Of a stretch of 64,000 bases of DNA, positions 1 through 9,151 are shown one piece after another. This DNA comes from Terrimicrobium sacchariphilum. GTDB lineage: Bacteria > Verrucomicrobiota > Verrucomicrobiia > Chthoniobacterales > Terrimicrobiaceae. Position 1 is the stretch's first letter. Each line of letters starts with the position of its first letter. Position numbers and translations under genes: made by a program. The stretch spans positions 992,001 through 1,056,000 of the forward strand of contig NZ_BDCO01000002.1 of NCBI RefSeq assembly GCF_001613545.1. The letters are read 5' to 3'. The notes below the pieces were generated by a model. It was not told the origin of the DNA, did no database searches, and worked only from the letters and a program-made list of their open reading frames with translations.

Positions 1-2109
1 TACACCAAGGACGACGGCTCCCAGATCACCGACATCAAAGCCGTCCTGAAGGACAACTACGCAGTCTCCACCAGCACCCGCTTCAACCGCGGCACCTCCA
101 GCCTCGGCGCCGCCGCCTCGCTCACCAATCTCACCACCGGCGTCGCCACCCGCATCGGCTTCTACAGCGACGAATTCACCAGCACCACCAAGCTCCAGGA
201 CACCTCCATCACCGATAGCCTGGGCAACTACGTCATCGGCACCTCCACCCGCTACTCCGACACCACCAGGCTCGGTGCCGCCGCATGGTACGCCGACGTC
301 ACCACCGGCGTCACCACCCGCATCGGCCTCTACGACGCCGCCTACACCAGAACCGACGGCACGAAAACCTCCTCCGTCACTTCCCTCACCAGCAGCGGCT
401 ACGCCACCGGCACATCCCGCATCTACACCAGCGCCACCGAAGGCACCGCCGTCTGGCTCGCCAACCTCACCACCGGCGCCACCACCCGCGTCGGCCTCTA
501 CAGTACGGAGTTCACCAAATACGACACCTACCAATACAGCAGCCCCAGCCCCACCCTCACCGAAAGCGGCTACCTCACCGGCACCTCCTACCGCTACAAC
601 GGCACCCTCACCCAGATCGGTCAGGGCGCCTGGATCGCCAACGCCGCCACCGGCGCCACCACCCGCATCGGCCTCTACACCGGCGACGAATTCACCAAGC
701 TCGACGGCACCCAATATTCGACGACCTCCAACAGCACCGAAAGCGGCTACGCCTACGGTGCCTCGTACCGCTACAACAAGACCACCACCCAGCTCGGGCA
801 GGCCACCTGGGTCGCCAACGCCGCCACCGGCACCACCACCCGCCTCGGCTTCTACACCGGCGCGGAATACACCAGGCTCGACGGCACACAGTACAGCATC
901 ACCAACAAGGTCACCGAAAGCGGCTACGCCTACGGCGCCTCGTACCGCTACAACGGCACCGGCGGCCAGCTCGGGCAGGCCGCCTGGGTCGCCAACGCCG
1001 CCACTGGCGTCACCACCCGCCTCGGCTTTTACACCAGCGCGGAATACACCAAGGCCGACGGCACACAGTCCAGCACCGTCAGCGGCATCAGCGATAGCGG
1101 CTACGCCTACGGTACCTCCGATGCCTACTACCTAGGGGTCGCCACTGCCAGCCGCCACGCCTGGGTCGCCACCACCGATGCCAGCAGCATCACCCGCATC
1201 GGCCTCTACGGCACCACCGAGTTCCGCGCCACCGACGGCACCGAAAGTTCCTCCACCAGCGGCTCCCGGAGCGGCTACATCTACGGCACCTCCAACCGCT
1301 ACAGCGGCACCACCCAGCTCGGGCAGGGCGCCTGGGTCGCCAACGCCGCCACCGGCGCCACCACCCGCATCGGCCTTTACACCGGGGAGGAATTCATCAG
1401 AACCGACGGCTACCAGGCCAGCGCCATCAGCACCCTCAACGCCAGCGGCTACCTCTACGGTAGCTCCAACCGCTTCAGCGGCGCGACCGACGCTGGCAAC
1501 GCCGCCTGGGTGGCCAACGCCGCAACCGGCGCCACCACCCGCGTCGGCCTCACCGACGCCCGGCACACCAGCAGCGAGGGCAAGCAATACAGCGTCACCA
1601 CCAGCATCATCAACGGCCTCTACGTCTTCGGCACCTCCACCCGCTACAACGGCGACACCTACGCCACCGGCCAGAACGCCTGGATCTTCAACCTCGCCAC
1701 CGGCTCCCAGATCGCCATCGACCTCTCCACGCGCCCGTCCGACAACTACAGCTACTCCACCATCATAGGCATCACCGACAGCGGCCTCGCCTTCGGCACC
1801 TACAGGCTCTTTGACGGCGAGACCGACAAGGGCAACCGCGCCTTCATCTGGACCGAAGACTGGGGCACCGTCATCCTCGACGAAGCCTTTTCCAACCAGA
1901 TCGCGCAAGACGGCTGGGCCGCCTTCACCTCCGTCGCCAGCATCCTCCCCGAAAAACTCTTCTTCGGTCAGGGTACCCTCGGAAGCACCGCCACCAGCCA
2001 GGGCATCTACATGGCCCAGGTCGCCCCCATCCCCGAGCCCGCCACCCTCGGCCTCCTCAGCCTCGGCCTAGCCACCACCCTCCTCGCCGCCCGCCGCCTC
2101 CGCGCCTAA
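1..2109 (+). CDS. Repeat-rich PEP-CTERM surface protein, 5' end outside window
   Basis: The frame is open from base 1 to the TAA at 2107-2109, so the start lies upstream. About ten copies of a ~59-residue repeat are visible, each centred on a segment like AWVANAATGATTRIGLY followed by an EFTxxDGT-like stretch and a GYxYGTSxRY stretch. The copies lie about 171-177 bp apart. The C-terminus is a PEP-CTERM sorting tail: PEPATLGLLSLGLA, a hydrophobic helix, then AARRLRA. Proteins with this tail are exported and processed by an exosortase. The repeats suggest a beta-rich extracellular protein. The substrate or partner is unknown. Confidence 0.85.
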   Translation, partial: YTKDDGSQITDIKAVLKDNYAVSTSTRFNRGTSSLGAAASLTNLTTGVATRIGFYSDEFTSTTKLQDTSITDSLGNYVIGTSTRYSDTTRLGAAAWYADVTTGVTTRIGLYDAAYTRTDGTKTSSVTSLTSSGYATGTSRIYTSATEGTAVWLANLTTGATTRVGLYSTEFTKYDTYQYSSPSPTLTESGYLTGTSYRYNGTLTQIGQGAWIANAATGATTRIGLYTGDEFTKLDGTQYSTTSNSTESGYAYGASYRYNKTTTQLGQATWVANAATGTTTRLGFYTGAEYTRLDGTQYSITNKVTESGYAYGASYRYNGTGGQLGQAAWVANAATGVTTRLGFYTSAEYTKADGTQSSTVSGISDSGYAYGTSDAYYLGVATASRHAWVATTDASSITRIGLYGTTEFRATDGTESSSTSGSRSGYIYGTSNRYSGTTQLGQGAWVANAATGATTRIGLYTGEEFIRTDGYQASAISTLNASGYLYGSSNRFSGATDAGNAAWVANAATGATTRVGLTDARHTSSEGKQYSVTTSIINGLYVFGTSTRYNGDTYATGQNAWIFNLATGSQIAIDLSTRPSDNYSYSTIIGITDSGLAFGTYRLFDGETDKGNRAFIWTEDWGTVILDEAFSNQIAQDGWAAFTSVASILPEKLFFGQGTLGSTATSQGIYMAQVAPIPEPATLGLLSLGLATTLLAARRLRA

Positions 2110-2302
2110 TTCCCCGCCCATCCCGCAGGCGGCAAGGGCGGAAACCAACGCACGATCAGAACCAACGCGCCAGCGCAGGCACCGACTGGCGAGAGCGAGG
2201 GGACTTTCTGCCCCTGTTTTCTGAACCCGCCTCCCATTGGCGAGATGCTGGACCAGCCTCCCTGATTTCCAAAAACAACGGAGCAGAGATCGGCGGATCG
2301 AT

Positions 2303-2761
2303 TTACGGAATGGGACCGAGGTCCTTTACTGAGAAATAAGAGTCCGTCTGGATGCCAAGGGTGGAGTAGCCTCCATTTTCGTCGCGCTTGAGGAAGAGTA
2401 AATACCGGTGCTTTTCCGAGGGGTTGAACCATATGAGGTTTGGGCCATTAGCCGCAGGTTTGGCGCGCGACTCGTCGGATCGGAGGTAGTGCAGAACGAA
2501 CGTCTTTGCCGCGCCATCCCCTTTGAGCACGGCCAGCACGTCAAACTCGGCCTCCATACGGATCGCGGGAACAGGCTTCCCGTCGCACTGAATGCCGGGA
2601 AACGTCGTCTCCACCTGGGTGTCGCGCACACTGGTCGGAGTGGCGATAACGACCAGGTCCGCCTGCTGGAGCAACTGATCATAAGGCAGAACCAAAACCG
2701 GACGGCAAATCGCCGGAGAGACGGAAAGCAGGACAAGCGCAACAGCCAGCAGATTTTTCAT
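2303..2761 (-). CDS. Secreted protein of unknown function
   Basis: A 152-residue protein with a signal peptide (MKNLLAVALVLLSVSPAIC). The mature part has the pattern QADLVVIATPTSV...EFDVLAVLKGDG...RYLLFLKRDE. The same pattern appears at the N-terminus of the HEAT-repeat protein at 17495 (KADVIFKATAVSE...MVSVLKGDV...YLVFALRQ), so the two share an exported domain. No catalytic motif is recognisable. It stands alone, convergent with the PEP-CTERM gene to its left. Confidence 0.7.
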   Translation of the reverse strand: MKNLLAVALVLLSVSPAICRPVLVLPYDQLLQQADLVVIATPTSVRDTQVETTFPGIQCDGKPVPAIRMEAEFDVLAVLKGDGAAKTFVLHYLRSDESRAKPAANGPNLIWFNPSEKHRYLLFLKRDENGGYSTLGIQTDSYFSVKDLGPIP

Positions 2762-2927
2762 GGGAAATGGGGGTCAGTGTGCAAGTTCTTTCAGCTTGAT
2801 GAACCCTGGAAGCGCTTAGGGCGTCTCGGCGCGATGTTCAGGGCTTTCGGACAGAGTTTTGTTCCCTGAAATTTCTGCAAGATATTGCACCCTAACCCCT
2901 GTTTTCGATCACAGTTTTTTGGCAGAT

Positions 2928-3842
2928 TTATTGCTCTGCAAAGAGTTCGGGCTGATCGTGTGATGTTGGTTTTCCTTTTGCTGGTGATTCTGGTTTCGGC
3001 GGCTCAAAGTTCATAACAAGCGCCTCGATGACGGGGTTGCGGTTTTCCTCTTTCCCTCCGGCGTGGTAGAAATGTTCCTTAGTGACAATGTGAAAATCCG
3101 ACCAGTGCTTCTCAATAGAAGTATTGGTGCGGAAGTCATTATGGTGCCATGTCGAGAGAATGAATTTCGCCCTCGTTTTGTGTAGCAGAGCTGCCAACTC
3201 AGCTTCGTCCTTCTCACTCCAGGTATTGAAATAGTCCGTGTAGCGACCATAGTAAGGAGGGTCGCAGTAGATCATATCTCCGACCTCTGCCTGCTTCAAC
3301 GTCTTGTCAAAACGGGCGGTGGTATACTCCCATTTTGGCTTGATAACGGCTTGCACGTTTTTTACCTGATTCACGATCTTTGTGCGATAGGCGTCGCGGA
3401 ATCTATCCGGCTTTTTGCAAAAAGGGATATTCCAGTTGCCCTTTTTGGAGAAGCGAATCATGCCGTTGAAGCCCGCTCGATTTAGGAAGAGAAAATCCAG
3501 CGGGGCGAAGGAGGCATTGAAGCGGTCACGCACCGCTCGATAATGGACGTACCCTGCGTCTTCTGCCGTGCGGAGTTTTTCACCTTCGTTGCGGAGGTAT
3601 TCCTCCACCCGTTGTGCGGTAATTTCCCCAGAGCGCACAGCTTTATAGAAGGCGACGAGGTGGGGGTTTATGTCAGAGATTAGGGCTTTCTCAAATCTTG
3701 AATTGAGACCTACCACTCCCGTGCCCATGAAAGGCTCGATCCAACGGCCTTCGCGATCTTTATCCGTAATCTGCTCCATGATCCACGGGACTAGCTTAGT
3801 TTTGATACCCTGCGACTTGATCGGAGGAACGATGACTTTCAT
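2928..3842 (-). CDS. Type II DNA adenine-N6 methyltransferase, D12 class (EcoRV-type M subunit)
   Basis: A 304-residue protein with the alpha-class adenine methyltransferase order. KTKLVPWI (about residues 14-21) is motif X, IEPFMGTGVV (35-44) binds S-adenosylmethionine, DINP (57-60) follows, then the region NRAGFNGMIRFS (121-132), and the catalytic DPPY is at 194-197. It methylates adenine in host DNA to protect it from the adjacent endonuclease. Its start codon overlaps the endonuclease stop codon by 4 bp (ATGA, 3839-3842), so the two are translationally coupled. Because the partner is EcoRV-like, the target is probably GATATC (inference). Confidence 0.92.
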   Translation of the reverse strand: MKVIVPPIKSQGIKTKLVPWIMEQITDKDREGRWIEPFMGTGVVGLNSRFEKALISDINPHLVAFYKAVRSGEITAQRVEEYLRNEGEKLRTAEDAGYVHYRAVRDRFNASFAPLDFLFLNRAGFNGMIRFSKKGNWNIPFCKKPDRFRDAYRTKIVNQVKNVQAVIKPKWEYTTARFDKTLKQAEVGDMIYCDPPYYGRYTDYFNTWSEKDEAELAALLHKTRAKFILSTWHHNDFRTNTSIEKHWSDFHIVTKEHFYHAGGKEENRNPVIEALVMNFEPPKPESPAKGKPTSHDQPELFAEQ

Positions 3843-4882
3843 GGTAGCGCGCCTTGTCCTCTCTTTCTTCCCCGCCGACGGGCGTTTTCGCGGTTGATGA
3901 GAGAAACGTCCAAGTTTCGGTGGATGAGATATTCATCCAATTTTGTGATGGCCTTCTCTTTACCTTCCTTGAGTATTTTAAGCTTCCCGTGGTTCATCCA
4001 ATATTCATCGAAGATTTCCTCACCGAGGTTCACGAAGACGCCGTTGCCGGTTTTGATGTCTTCTATGCTCTGGATGCCACCAATGTTCGCAGTGTTACCA
4101 CTGCCGGCGCGGTCGGAGGCTAGTTCCCATTTCTCACAAGCGAAAAACTCAAAATCCCGGACGACCGAGGCAATCGACTGAAGTCTGTTTACCTTTTTGA
4201 GTTTCAACTCGAAAGTTCTTCTCTTGTGATCATCCTCTTCGAGGACGCCACCCAGCGGTTTTTGGGGAACTTCGGCAGCGGCGGGGTCGGAGCCCAGTTC
4301 CTTCACGCTATAAACTTCCATGCCTGTGAGGTCCTCCTCGACCGTCCGGGTGTAGATCGCGCCTAGGCAGAAGTGACCAAAATAGTCTTTGTATGGGAAC
4401 TGGATGTTCTTCGTACTCGATCGGTTAGTGAAATACTCGCCATGACTGCCGAGAGTAAAGCCGTTCACGTAGCCTGGCCTATCCGGGTCGCGGTAGGTCG
4501 TTTTAAGGTCAACGGCGAATTTGATTTCGGGGTCGGCAGCCCCGACGAAAGAAAAGTCGGGATACCAGTTTTGCTTTTCTGCCAGCACGACCTTGAGGTT
4601 GTGCTCCTCGGCAAATGCGAGGATCTTGGGAAACAGGTGAACTTCCAAAATCTTGGAGACGATTTTTGTGTCGGCTGTGATGGTGTAGATGTTCCGGAAT
4701 ACATCAATGAAGCCTTTGACGGCCCACTGTCCGTCTTCGCTCGACACGTAGTGCTGTAAGTCGGAGGCAAACTCCTTGAGCGCGGCCTTGAATGCGGCTT
4801 TTTCTCTGGCTTTTTCTTCGGGAGACATCCCGGATAACCAATAACAACTACCCTGAAAAGTCGAGGAATCTGAGTTATCCAC
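3839..4882 (-). CDS. EcoRV-like type II restriction endonuclease
   Basis: A 347-residue protein; EcoRV has about 245 residues, and the extra length is at the N-terminus and in an insertion near residues 180-245. Landmarks align with EcoRV. Glu80 in SKILEVHLFP corresponds to EcoRV E45. Asp109 in NWYPDF, Asp125 and Lys127 in FAVDLKTT correspond to catalytic D74, D90 and K92. GSGNTA (260-265) matches the EcoRV base-reading loop GSGNTT. Recognition of GATATC is therefore likely. The endonuclease is first in the operon and the methylase second, with no controller gene visible. The start could instead be the ATG 18 codons downstream (4828). Confidence 0.9.
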   Translation of the reverse strand: MDNSDSSTFQGSCYWLSGMSPEEKAREKAAFKAALKEFASDLQHYVSSEDGQWAVKGFIDVFRNIYTITADTKIVSKILEVHLFPKILAFAEEHNLKVVLAEKQNWYPDFSFVGAADPEIKFAVDLKTTYRDPDRPGYVNGFTLGSHGEYFTNRSSTKNIQFPYKDYFGHFCLGAIYTRTVEEDLTGMEVYSVKELGSDPAAAEVPQKPLGGVLEEDDHKRRTFELKLKKVNRLQSIASVVRDFEFFACEKWELASDRAGSGNTANIGGIQSIEDIKTGNGVFVNLGEEIFDEYWMNHGKLKILKEGKEKAITKLDEYLIHRNLDVSLINRENARRRGRKRGQGALP

Positions 4883-5032
4883 GAAGCCTCTCCGACAAGT
4901 TTTCGAAATGCGCGTTACGCACCAATCGAAAAGGCGCTCGAGGAGCGTTTAATGGTGCGATCCGCTGGAGCCTTCGGGCCAAAAAAGAAAACTTCCCGCT
5001 GGGCGCGGTGGGGGTGTAGTTCGGGTGGGGTG

Positions 5033-6109
5033 ATGGTGGCTGTTGGCGAGATGAGTTGGCTGGATGTGGCGGGGCGGGTGGTGATCGGGCTGCTCGGGCT
5101 CGGGTGCGTGGTGTATTTTTTCAAGTCGATCATTCGGGTCGGCGTGCTGAACCGGAAGTTCCGCGATCCGATGGCGTTCTGGGTTTCGCGGCTGGTGCTG
5201 AATGTCTTCCGGCTCTACATCCGGCGGGTGCCGGGGGCGCGGGAGCGGGGCAATGATGTGCTGACGTGGTACTGGCCGTGCGCGTTCATCGCGATCATCA
5301 CGGGGTGGTTCCTGCTGGTGATGCTGGGGTTTACGCTGATGAACGTGGCGGTGCAGGCGGAGCCGTCGGTGATGCGGGCGGTGATCGCGAGCGGGTCGGC
5401 GCTGAGCACGCTGGGCTTTTCCACGCCGAGCACGGAGGCGGGCGAACTGCTGGCCATCGCGGAGGGGGCGATCGGGTTGTTTGTGGTGGTGTATTTGTTC
5501 ACGTTTCTGCCGGGGTTCATGGATGTGATCCAGGAGCGCGGGCGGCGGGTGGCCTGGGTGTATGACCGGGCGGGGGAGCACCCGTGCGGGGCGCGGCTGG
5601 TGCTGTGGCTGTATCGCAACGGGCGCGGCGACTCGCTCGACGGGGTGTGGGAGGACTGGGAGGCGTTTTTCCGGAAGTTCGCGGAGGCGCGGAGCTTCCT
5701 GCCGATCCTGAGCCTGGTGCGTCCGGTGAAGCCGGATCGCTCGTGGGTGTGTGCCTTTGGGGCGTTCCTGGATGCGCTGGCGCTGGTGCGCACGACGGTG
5801 GCGCGGCCCTGGGGGACGGCGGAGATTTGCCTGCAATGCGGCATCGAGACGATGGAAAACATTCATCACGCGATGTATGGGACGCCGATCGTGCCGAAGC
5901 GCGATCCGGCCCTGGCGGAGGTGAAGCGCGAGGTTTACGACTCGGCCTGCGCGGCGCTGGCGGCGGCCGGGGTGCCGCTGGTGGAGGATCGCGAACGGGC
6001 GTGGCAGGATTTCGCGGCGCTGCGCATGAGCTACGAGGGTCAGGTGGCCTGGGTGGCCGAGGCGCTGGGCGACCCGAAGCCGTCGTGGCCTACGCCGGGG
6101 GAAGTCTGA
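5033..6109 (+). CDS. Membrane protein with potassium-channel-like pore loop
   Basis: About 358 residues from this ATG; ATG 5051 is an alternative. There are three hydrophobic segments near the N-terminus (around VVIGLLGLGCVVYFF, AFIAIITGWFLLVMLG and EGAIGLFVVVYLFTF). The second and third flank a re-entrant segment, SGSALSTLGFSTPS, which resembles a K+-channel or Trk selectivity loop. The remaining ~220 residues are soluble and have no recognised domain. An ion-channel role is inferred only from this topology. An array of dispersed repeats begins directly after the stop codon. Confidence 0.65.
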   Translation: MVAVGEMSWLDVAGRVVIGLLGLGCVVYFFKSIIRVGVLNRKFRDPMAFWVSRLVLNVFRLYIRRVPGARERGNDVLTWYWPCAFIAIITGWFLLVMLGFTLMNVAVQAEPSVMRAVIASGSALSTLGFSTPSTEAGELLAIAEGAIGLFVVVYLFTFLPGFMDVIQERGRRVAWVYDRAGEHPCGARLVLWLYRNGRGDSLDGVWEDWEAFFRKFAEARSFLPILSLVRPVKPDRSWVCAFGAFLDALALVRTTVARPWGTAEICLQCGIETMENIHHAMYGTPIVPKRDPALAEVKREVYDSACAALAAAGVPLVEDRERAWQDFAALRMSYEGQVAWVAEALGDPKPSWPTPGEV

Positions 6110-6116
6110 CAGAAGA

Positions 6117-6640
6117 ACTTTTTACAGAAGGTCGCAAAGGACACGAAGGGAAGACCACAAAGGCAGGGTTGGACAGAAGGAAGCGAAGGAAGCTAAGGGG
6201 TGGCTTGAGTCGGGGGTGACGGGGCGTTGTGAACTCAGGGCGTGCGCCGTGATGGCACGGAGGGAAGGTTTTACAGAAGGTCGCAAAGGACACAAAGGGG
6301 AGACCGCAAAGGCAGGGAGGAACAGAAGGAAGCGAAGGGAGCCAAGGGGTGGCCTTACTCGGGGGTGGCGGGGCGCTGTGAGCTAACGGAGCGCGTCGCG
6401 ATAGCGGGGAGGGAAGGCAGGTTTTTCCAGAAGGTCGCGAAGGACACGAAGGGAAGGCGGCAAAGGCAGGGAGGAACAGAAGGAAGCTAAGGAAGCCAAG
6501 GGGTGGCCTGAGTCGGGGGTGGCGGGGCGCTGTGAACTAACGGAGCGCGTCGCGATAGCGGGGAGGGAAGGCAGGTTTTTACAGAGCCGAGGCTTTGCGA
6601 GACAGGCGGGGCCAACGTCGCAAAGGACGCAAAGGGGAGG
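6117..6640. repeat. Tandem array of dispersed ~150-bp intergenic repeat
   Basis: Three full copies plus a degenerate fourth, about 150 bp apart, starting near 6117, 6268, 6421 and 6573. Each contains ACAGAAGGTCGCAAAGGACA, then a CAAAGGCAGGG-like part, then AACAGAAGGAAGCGAAGG, then a GGTGGC...CGGGGCG part. They fill nearly the whole 585-bp gap between two convergent genes. Small frames across the repeat on both strands look like artefacts of its low-complexity purine-rich composition. Confidence 0.85.
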
Positions 6641-6694
6641 AGTGCAGCCGATGTTGCCCCGGCTGCACGGAAATCTGGGAATGCGCCGCGCTTA

Positions 6695-7075
6695 TTAGCT
6701 CAGGCTATGAAGGCCGATGGTGTTGCCCTCGGTGTCGCGGAAGATGGCGATGAAGCCATGCTCGCCGATGCCGAGGCGCGGCTGTAGCACGGTGCCGCCG
6801 GCGGCGGGGATGCGGGAGAGGACGCCGTCGAGGTCGCCCTCGACATTGAGGTAAATGAGCGTGCCGCCCGCGCCGGGGCCGTGGCCCTCCTTTTTCACGA
6901 GGGCTCCGCCGATGCCGTTTTCATAGTCAAAGGGGAAGATGGCCATCTCCATCCCGCTCTCCGGGTTCTCGGGGGTGTCGAGTTCGGTTTCCAGGATGGA
7001 GGCGTAAAAGGCGCGGGCGCGGATGAGGTCGGCTACGTAGATGTCGAACCAGCTGAGGGCGTTTTTCTTGCTCAT
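6695..7075 (-). CDS. VOC-family (glyoxalase/bleomycin-resistance fold) protein
   Basis: A 126-residue single-module VOC protein. It starts NALSWFDIYVADLIRARAFY, has a central GGALVKKEGHGPGAGGTLIY strand pair and ends RDTEGNTIGLHS, the usual site of a metal-binding Glu/His. The family includes metal-dependent lyases, dioxygenases and binding proteins, and the substrate here cannot be predicted. It lies 97 bp downstream of, and codirectional with, a YafY-type regulator. This pairing is common and suggests the regulator controls it. Confidence 0.85.
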   Translation of the reverse strand: MSKKNALSWFDIYVADLIRARAFYASILETELDTPENPESGMEMAIFPFDYENGIGGALVKKEGHGPGAGGTLIYLNVEGDLDGVLSRIPAAGGTVLQPRLGIGEHGFIAIFRDTEGNTIGLHSLS

Positions 7076-7172
7076 GATGTGATGTGTTTTTGTGTGGAGT
7101 CCGCGCGGTTTTGCGGCGGACGGGGGGCATCATGGCAGGGGGCACTGACAACCCTATGTCAGCAGGGATTTT

Positions 7173-8129
7173 TCAGGCCGGTGGGAGTCGGTGAAAATCG
7201 GCCAGCCGCGTGGCCTGGGCGACGACGCGGTCGCGGAGCTCGGGCGGCGCGAGGATTTCCACCTCCGTGCCGTGCGAGAGCACCCAGGGCGTGATCCAGT
7301 CGAGATTGCCGATCTGGAAGCGCAGGACGACGCCCTCGGGGGTGGCGGTCTCGGTGAACCGGCCCTGCGTCCAGTGGCGGCGTACGCGATCCGCCGCGCG
7401 CGGGGTGAGGCGCAGCGCGACCTCCGTGCCGCACTCCTCCTCGGTCCACGAGGCGATGTGGTCGGCGAGGGAAAAGGATTCGTGCGGGGCAAAGGTCTCG
7501 TCGCGCACGGTGAGCGAGACGATGCGATCGGTGCGAAAATCGCGGTAATCCTCGCGGAGTCGGCAATACGCGATGAGGTGCCAGTGGGAGGAGTAGTACA
7601 CGATGCCGAGCGGCTCGACGGTGCGCCGGGTGGTCTCCTCGCCGCCGCCGGTGCGGTAATCCAGCGCGACGACCTGGCAGCGGGCGATGGCGTGCTGGAG
7701 CCGGGCGAGAGCGGGATGGTGCGAGCGCGGGCCGCGCTGCGAGGTGATGAAGAGGGCGGTGGATTTTTCCAGCCGGTCGAGGTCGCCCTGGTGGCCGGCG
7801 GGGAGGACGGAGCGGATCTTCGCGAGGGCCGAGCGCATCTGCTCGTAGAGCGAGGCGTCGGCGAGATGGCTCACCAGCTCCGCCCCGAGGAAGAGGGCGC
7901 CCGCCTCGCCCGGCGTGAACGCCACGGGCGGCATGTGGTAGCCGCGCGCGATGCTATACCCCACGCCCGCCTCGGCCACGATGGGCACCCCGGCCTCGCC
8001 CAGCGCCGCGATGTCGCGATACACCGTACGCAGGCTGATCTCAAAGTGATCGGCCACCTCCTGCGCCGTGATGACGCGCCGACCCTGCAGCAGCAGGATC
8101 ATGCCGGTGAGACGATCGATGCGATTCAT
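7173..8129 (-). CDS. YafY-family transcriptional regulator (HTH + WYL domain)
   Basis: About 318 residues starting at MNRIDRLTGMILLLQGRR. The N-terminal helix-turn-helix (ITAQEVADHFEISLRTVYRD) is followed by a WYL ligand-sensing domain with EPLGIVYYSSHWHLIAYC and FRTDRIVSL, and a WCX-like C-terminal part. A frame extension upstream of 8129 runs into repeat DNA and was rejected. The gene begins only about 15 bp from a copy of the ~150-bp repeat, so its promoter must lie inside the repeat array. It probably regulates the VOC gene downstream. Confidence 0.9.
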   Translation of the reverse strand: MNRIDRLTGMILLLQGRRVITAQEVADHFEISLRTVYRDIAALGEAGVPIVAEAGVGYSIARGYHMPPVAFTPGEAGALFLGAELVSHLADASLYEQMRSALAKIRSVLPAGHQGDLDRLEKSTALFITSQRGPRSHHPALARLQHAIARCQVVALDYRTGGGEETTRRTVEPLGIVYYSSHWHLIAYCRLREDYRDFRTDRIVSLTVRDETFAPHESFSLADHIASWTEEECGTEVALRLTPRAADRVRRHWTQGRFTETATPEGVVLRFQIGNLDWITPWVLSHGTEVEILAPPELRDRVVAQATRLADFHRLPPA

Positions 8130-9151
8130 GGCGCGGAGTGTGACAGGTTTTCCAGAAGGCCGCAAAGGCGGGATCGAACAGAAGGAAGCAAAGGACACAA
8201 AGGGAAGACCGCAAAGGCAGGGAGGAACAGAAGGAAGCGAAGGAAGCCAAGGGGTGGCCTGAGCCGGAGGTGGCGGGGCGCTGTGAACTTAGGGAGTGCG
8301 CCGTGATGGCACGGAAGACAGGTTTTTACAGAAGGTCGCAAAGGACACGAAGGGAAGGCGGCCAAGGCAGGAGTGAACAGAAGGAAGCGAAGGAAGCCAA
8401 GGGGTGGCCTGACTCGGGGGTGACGGGACGTGGCGAACTCAGGGCGTGCGCGGTGATGGCGTGAAGCGGGAGACGGGTATTACAAAAGGTCGCGAAGGAC
8501 ACGAAGGGAAAGCCGGAAAGGCCGTGACGAAACAGAGCCGCCTGACGGTCGCGATCTTCACCCCGCCCGCCGCGCCGGGCCATATCGGGATATGCGGCAT
8601 GGCGCGGGACGGGCTTTCGGAGAGGGTGCCTTAGGCTTTGCCAGTAGGGATCACGACGGCCTCCTGACGTGATCCAGGCATCCCGTGGAAGGCATGGCGG
8701 CCCGGCGCGGGAATGGGTCTTCTCAAGCTCTGGCTCTTTCTTGCCTGCGTGCGATTATCATCTGCACGATGAGCTGAGTCTATTGACTAAGCCATCCGGG
8801 GTGGAGGCGGGCATTCTCCGGGAAACCGCTTGGCATTTCTGTCGGCCTTTGTTTAGGCTCGCGGGGTCGAGTCCCCCCTTGCGATGGAGAAGTCAAATCC
8901 AGAGAGAGCGCCGGTAATGCCTGCTGCCTGATTTCCAGAAGGAACTCGCTTTGCATAGGAAGGAACACGTGGATTGCACTTAACCGAGCACGAGCAGGGA
9001 AGAGACGAGGGCGGGGGGTTCCTCCGGGATGGCGGGGCGGAGGCTGCTGCGCCGGATGGGCTGGGGTGCGGATTTCCCGGCGGGAGGGTACGACATGGCG
9101 CATAGGACCCGGCCAGAGCGAAGGGGGGCTCCCAGGCAGACGGCTCCCGGC
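8130..9151. repeat. Repeat array (8140-8530) and otherwise empty intergenic DNA
   Basis: 8140-8530 holds two and a half copies of the ~150-bp repeat (ACAGAAGGTCGCAAAGGACA type), in the same orientation as the array at 6117. From 8530 to 9151 I see no convincing gene. Short frames there lack family resemblance and plausible starts, and a T-loop-like GGGTCGAGTCC near 8863 is not part of a tRNA fold. Confidence 0.75.

Noticed and set aside
275-1768. Proline/threonine-rich and arginine-rich frames within the first 2 kb
   Set aside because: Off-frame readings of the repeat-rich PEP-CTERM gene; their periodicity simply mirrors its repeats.
6090-8583. Several small frames across repeat arrays with products such as FASFCSLLPWPPSL or KESKG-type sequences
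   Set aside because: They are translations of the intergenic ~150-bp repeat, recur at each copy in several frames and have no coding character.
8840-8890. Possible tRNA T-arm (GGGTCGAGTCC near 8863)
   Set aside because: No acceptor, D or anticodon stems can be drawn around it.
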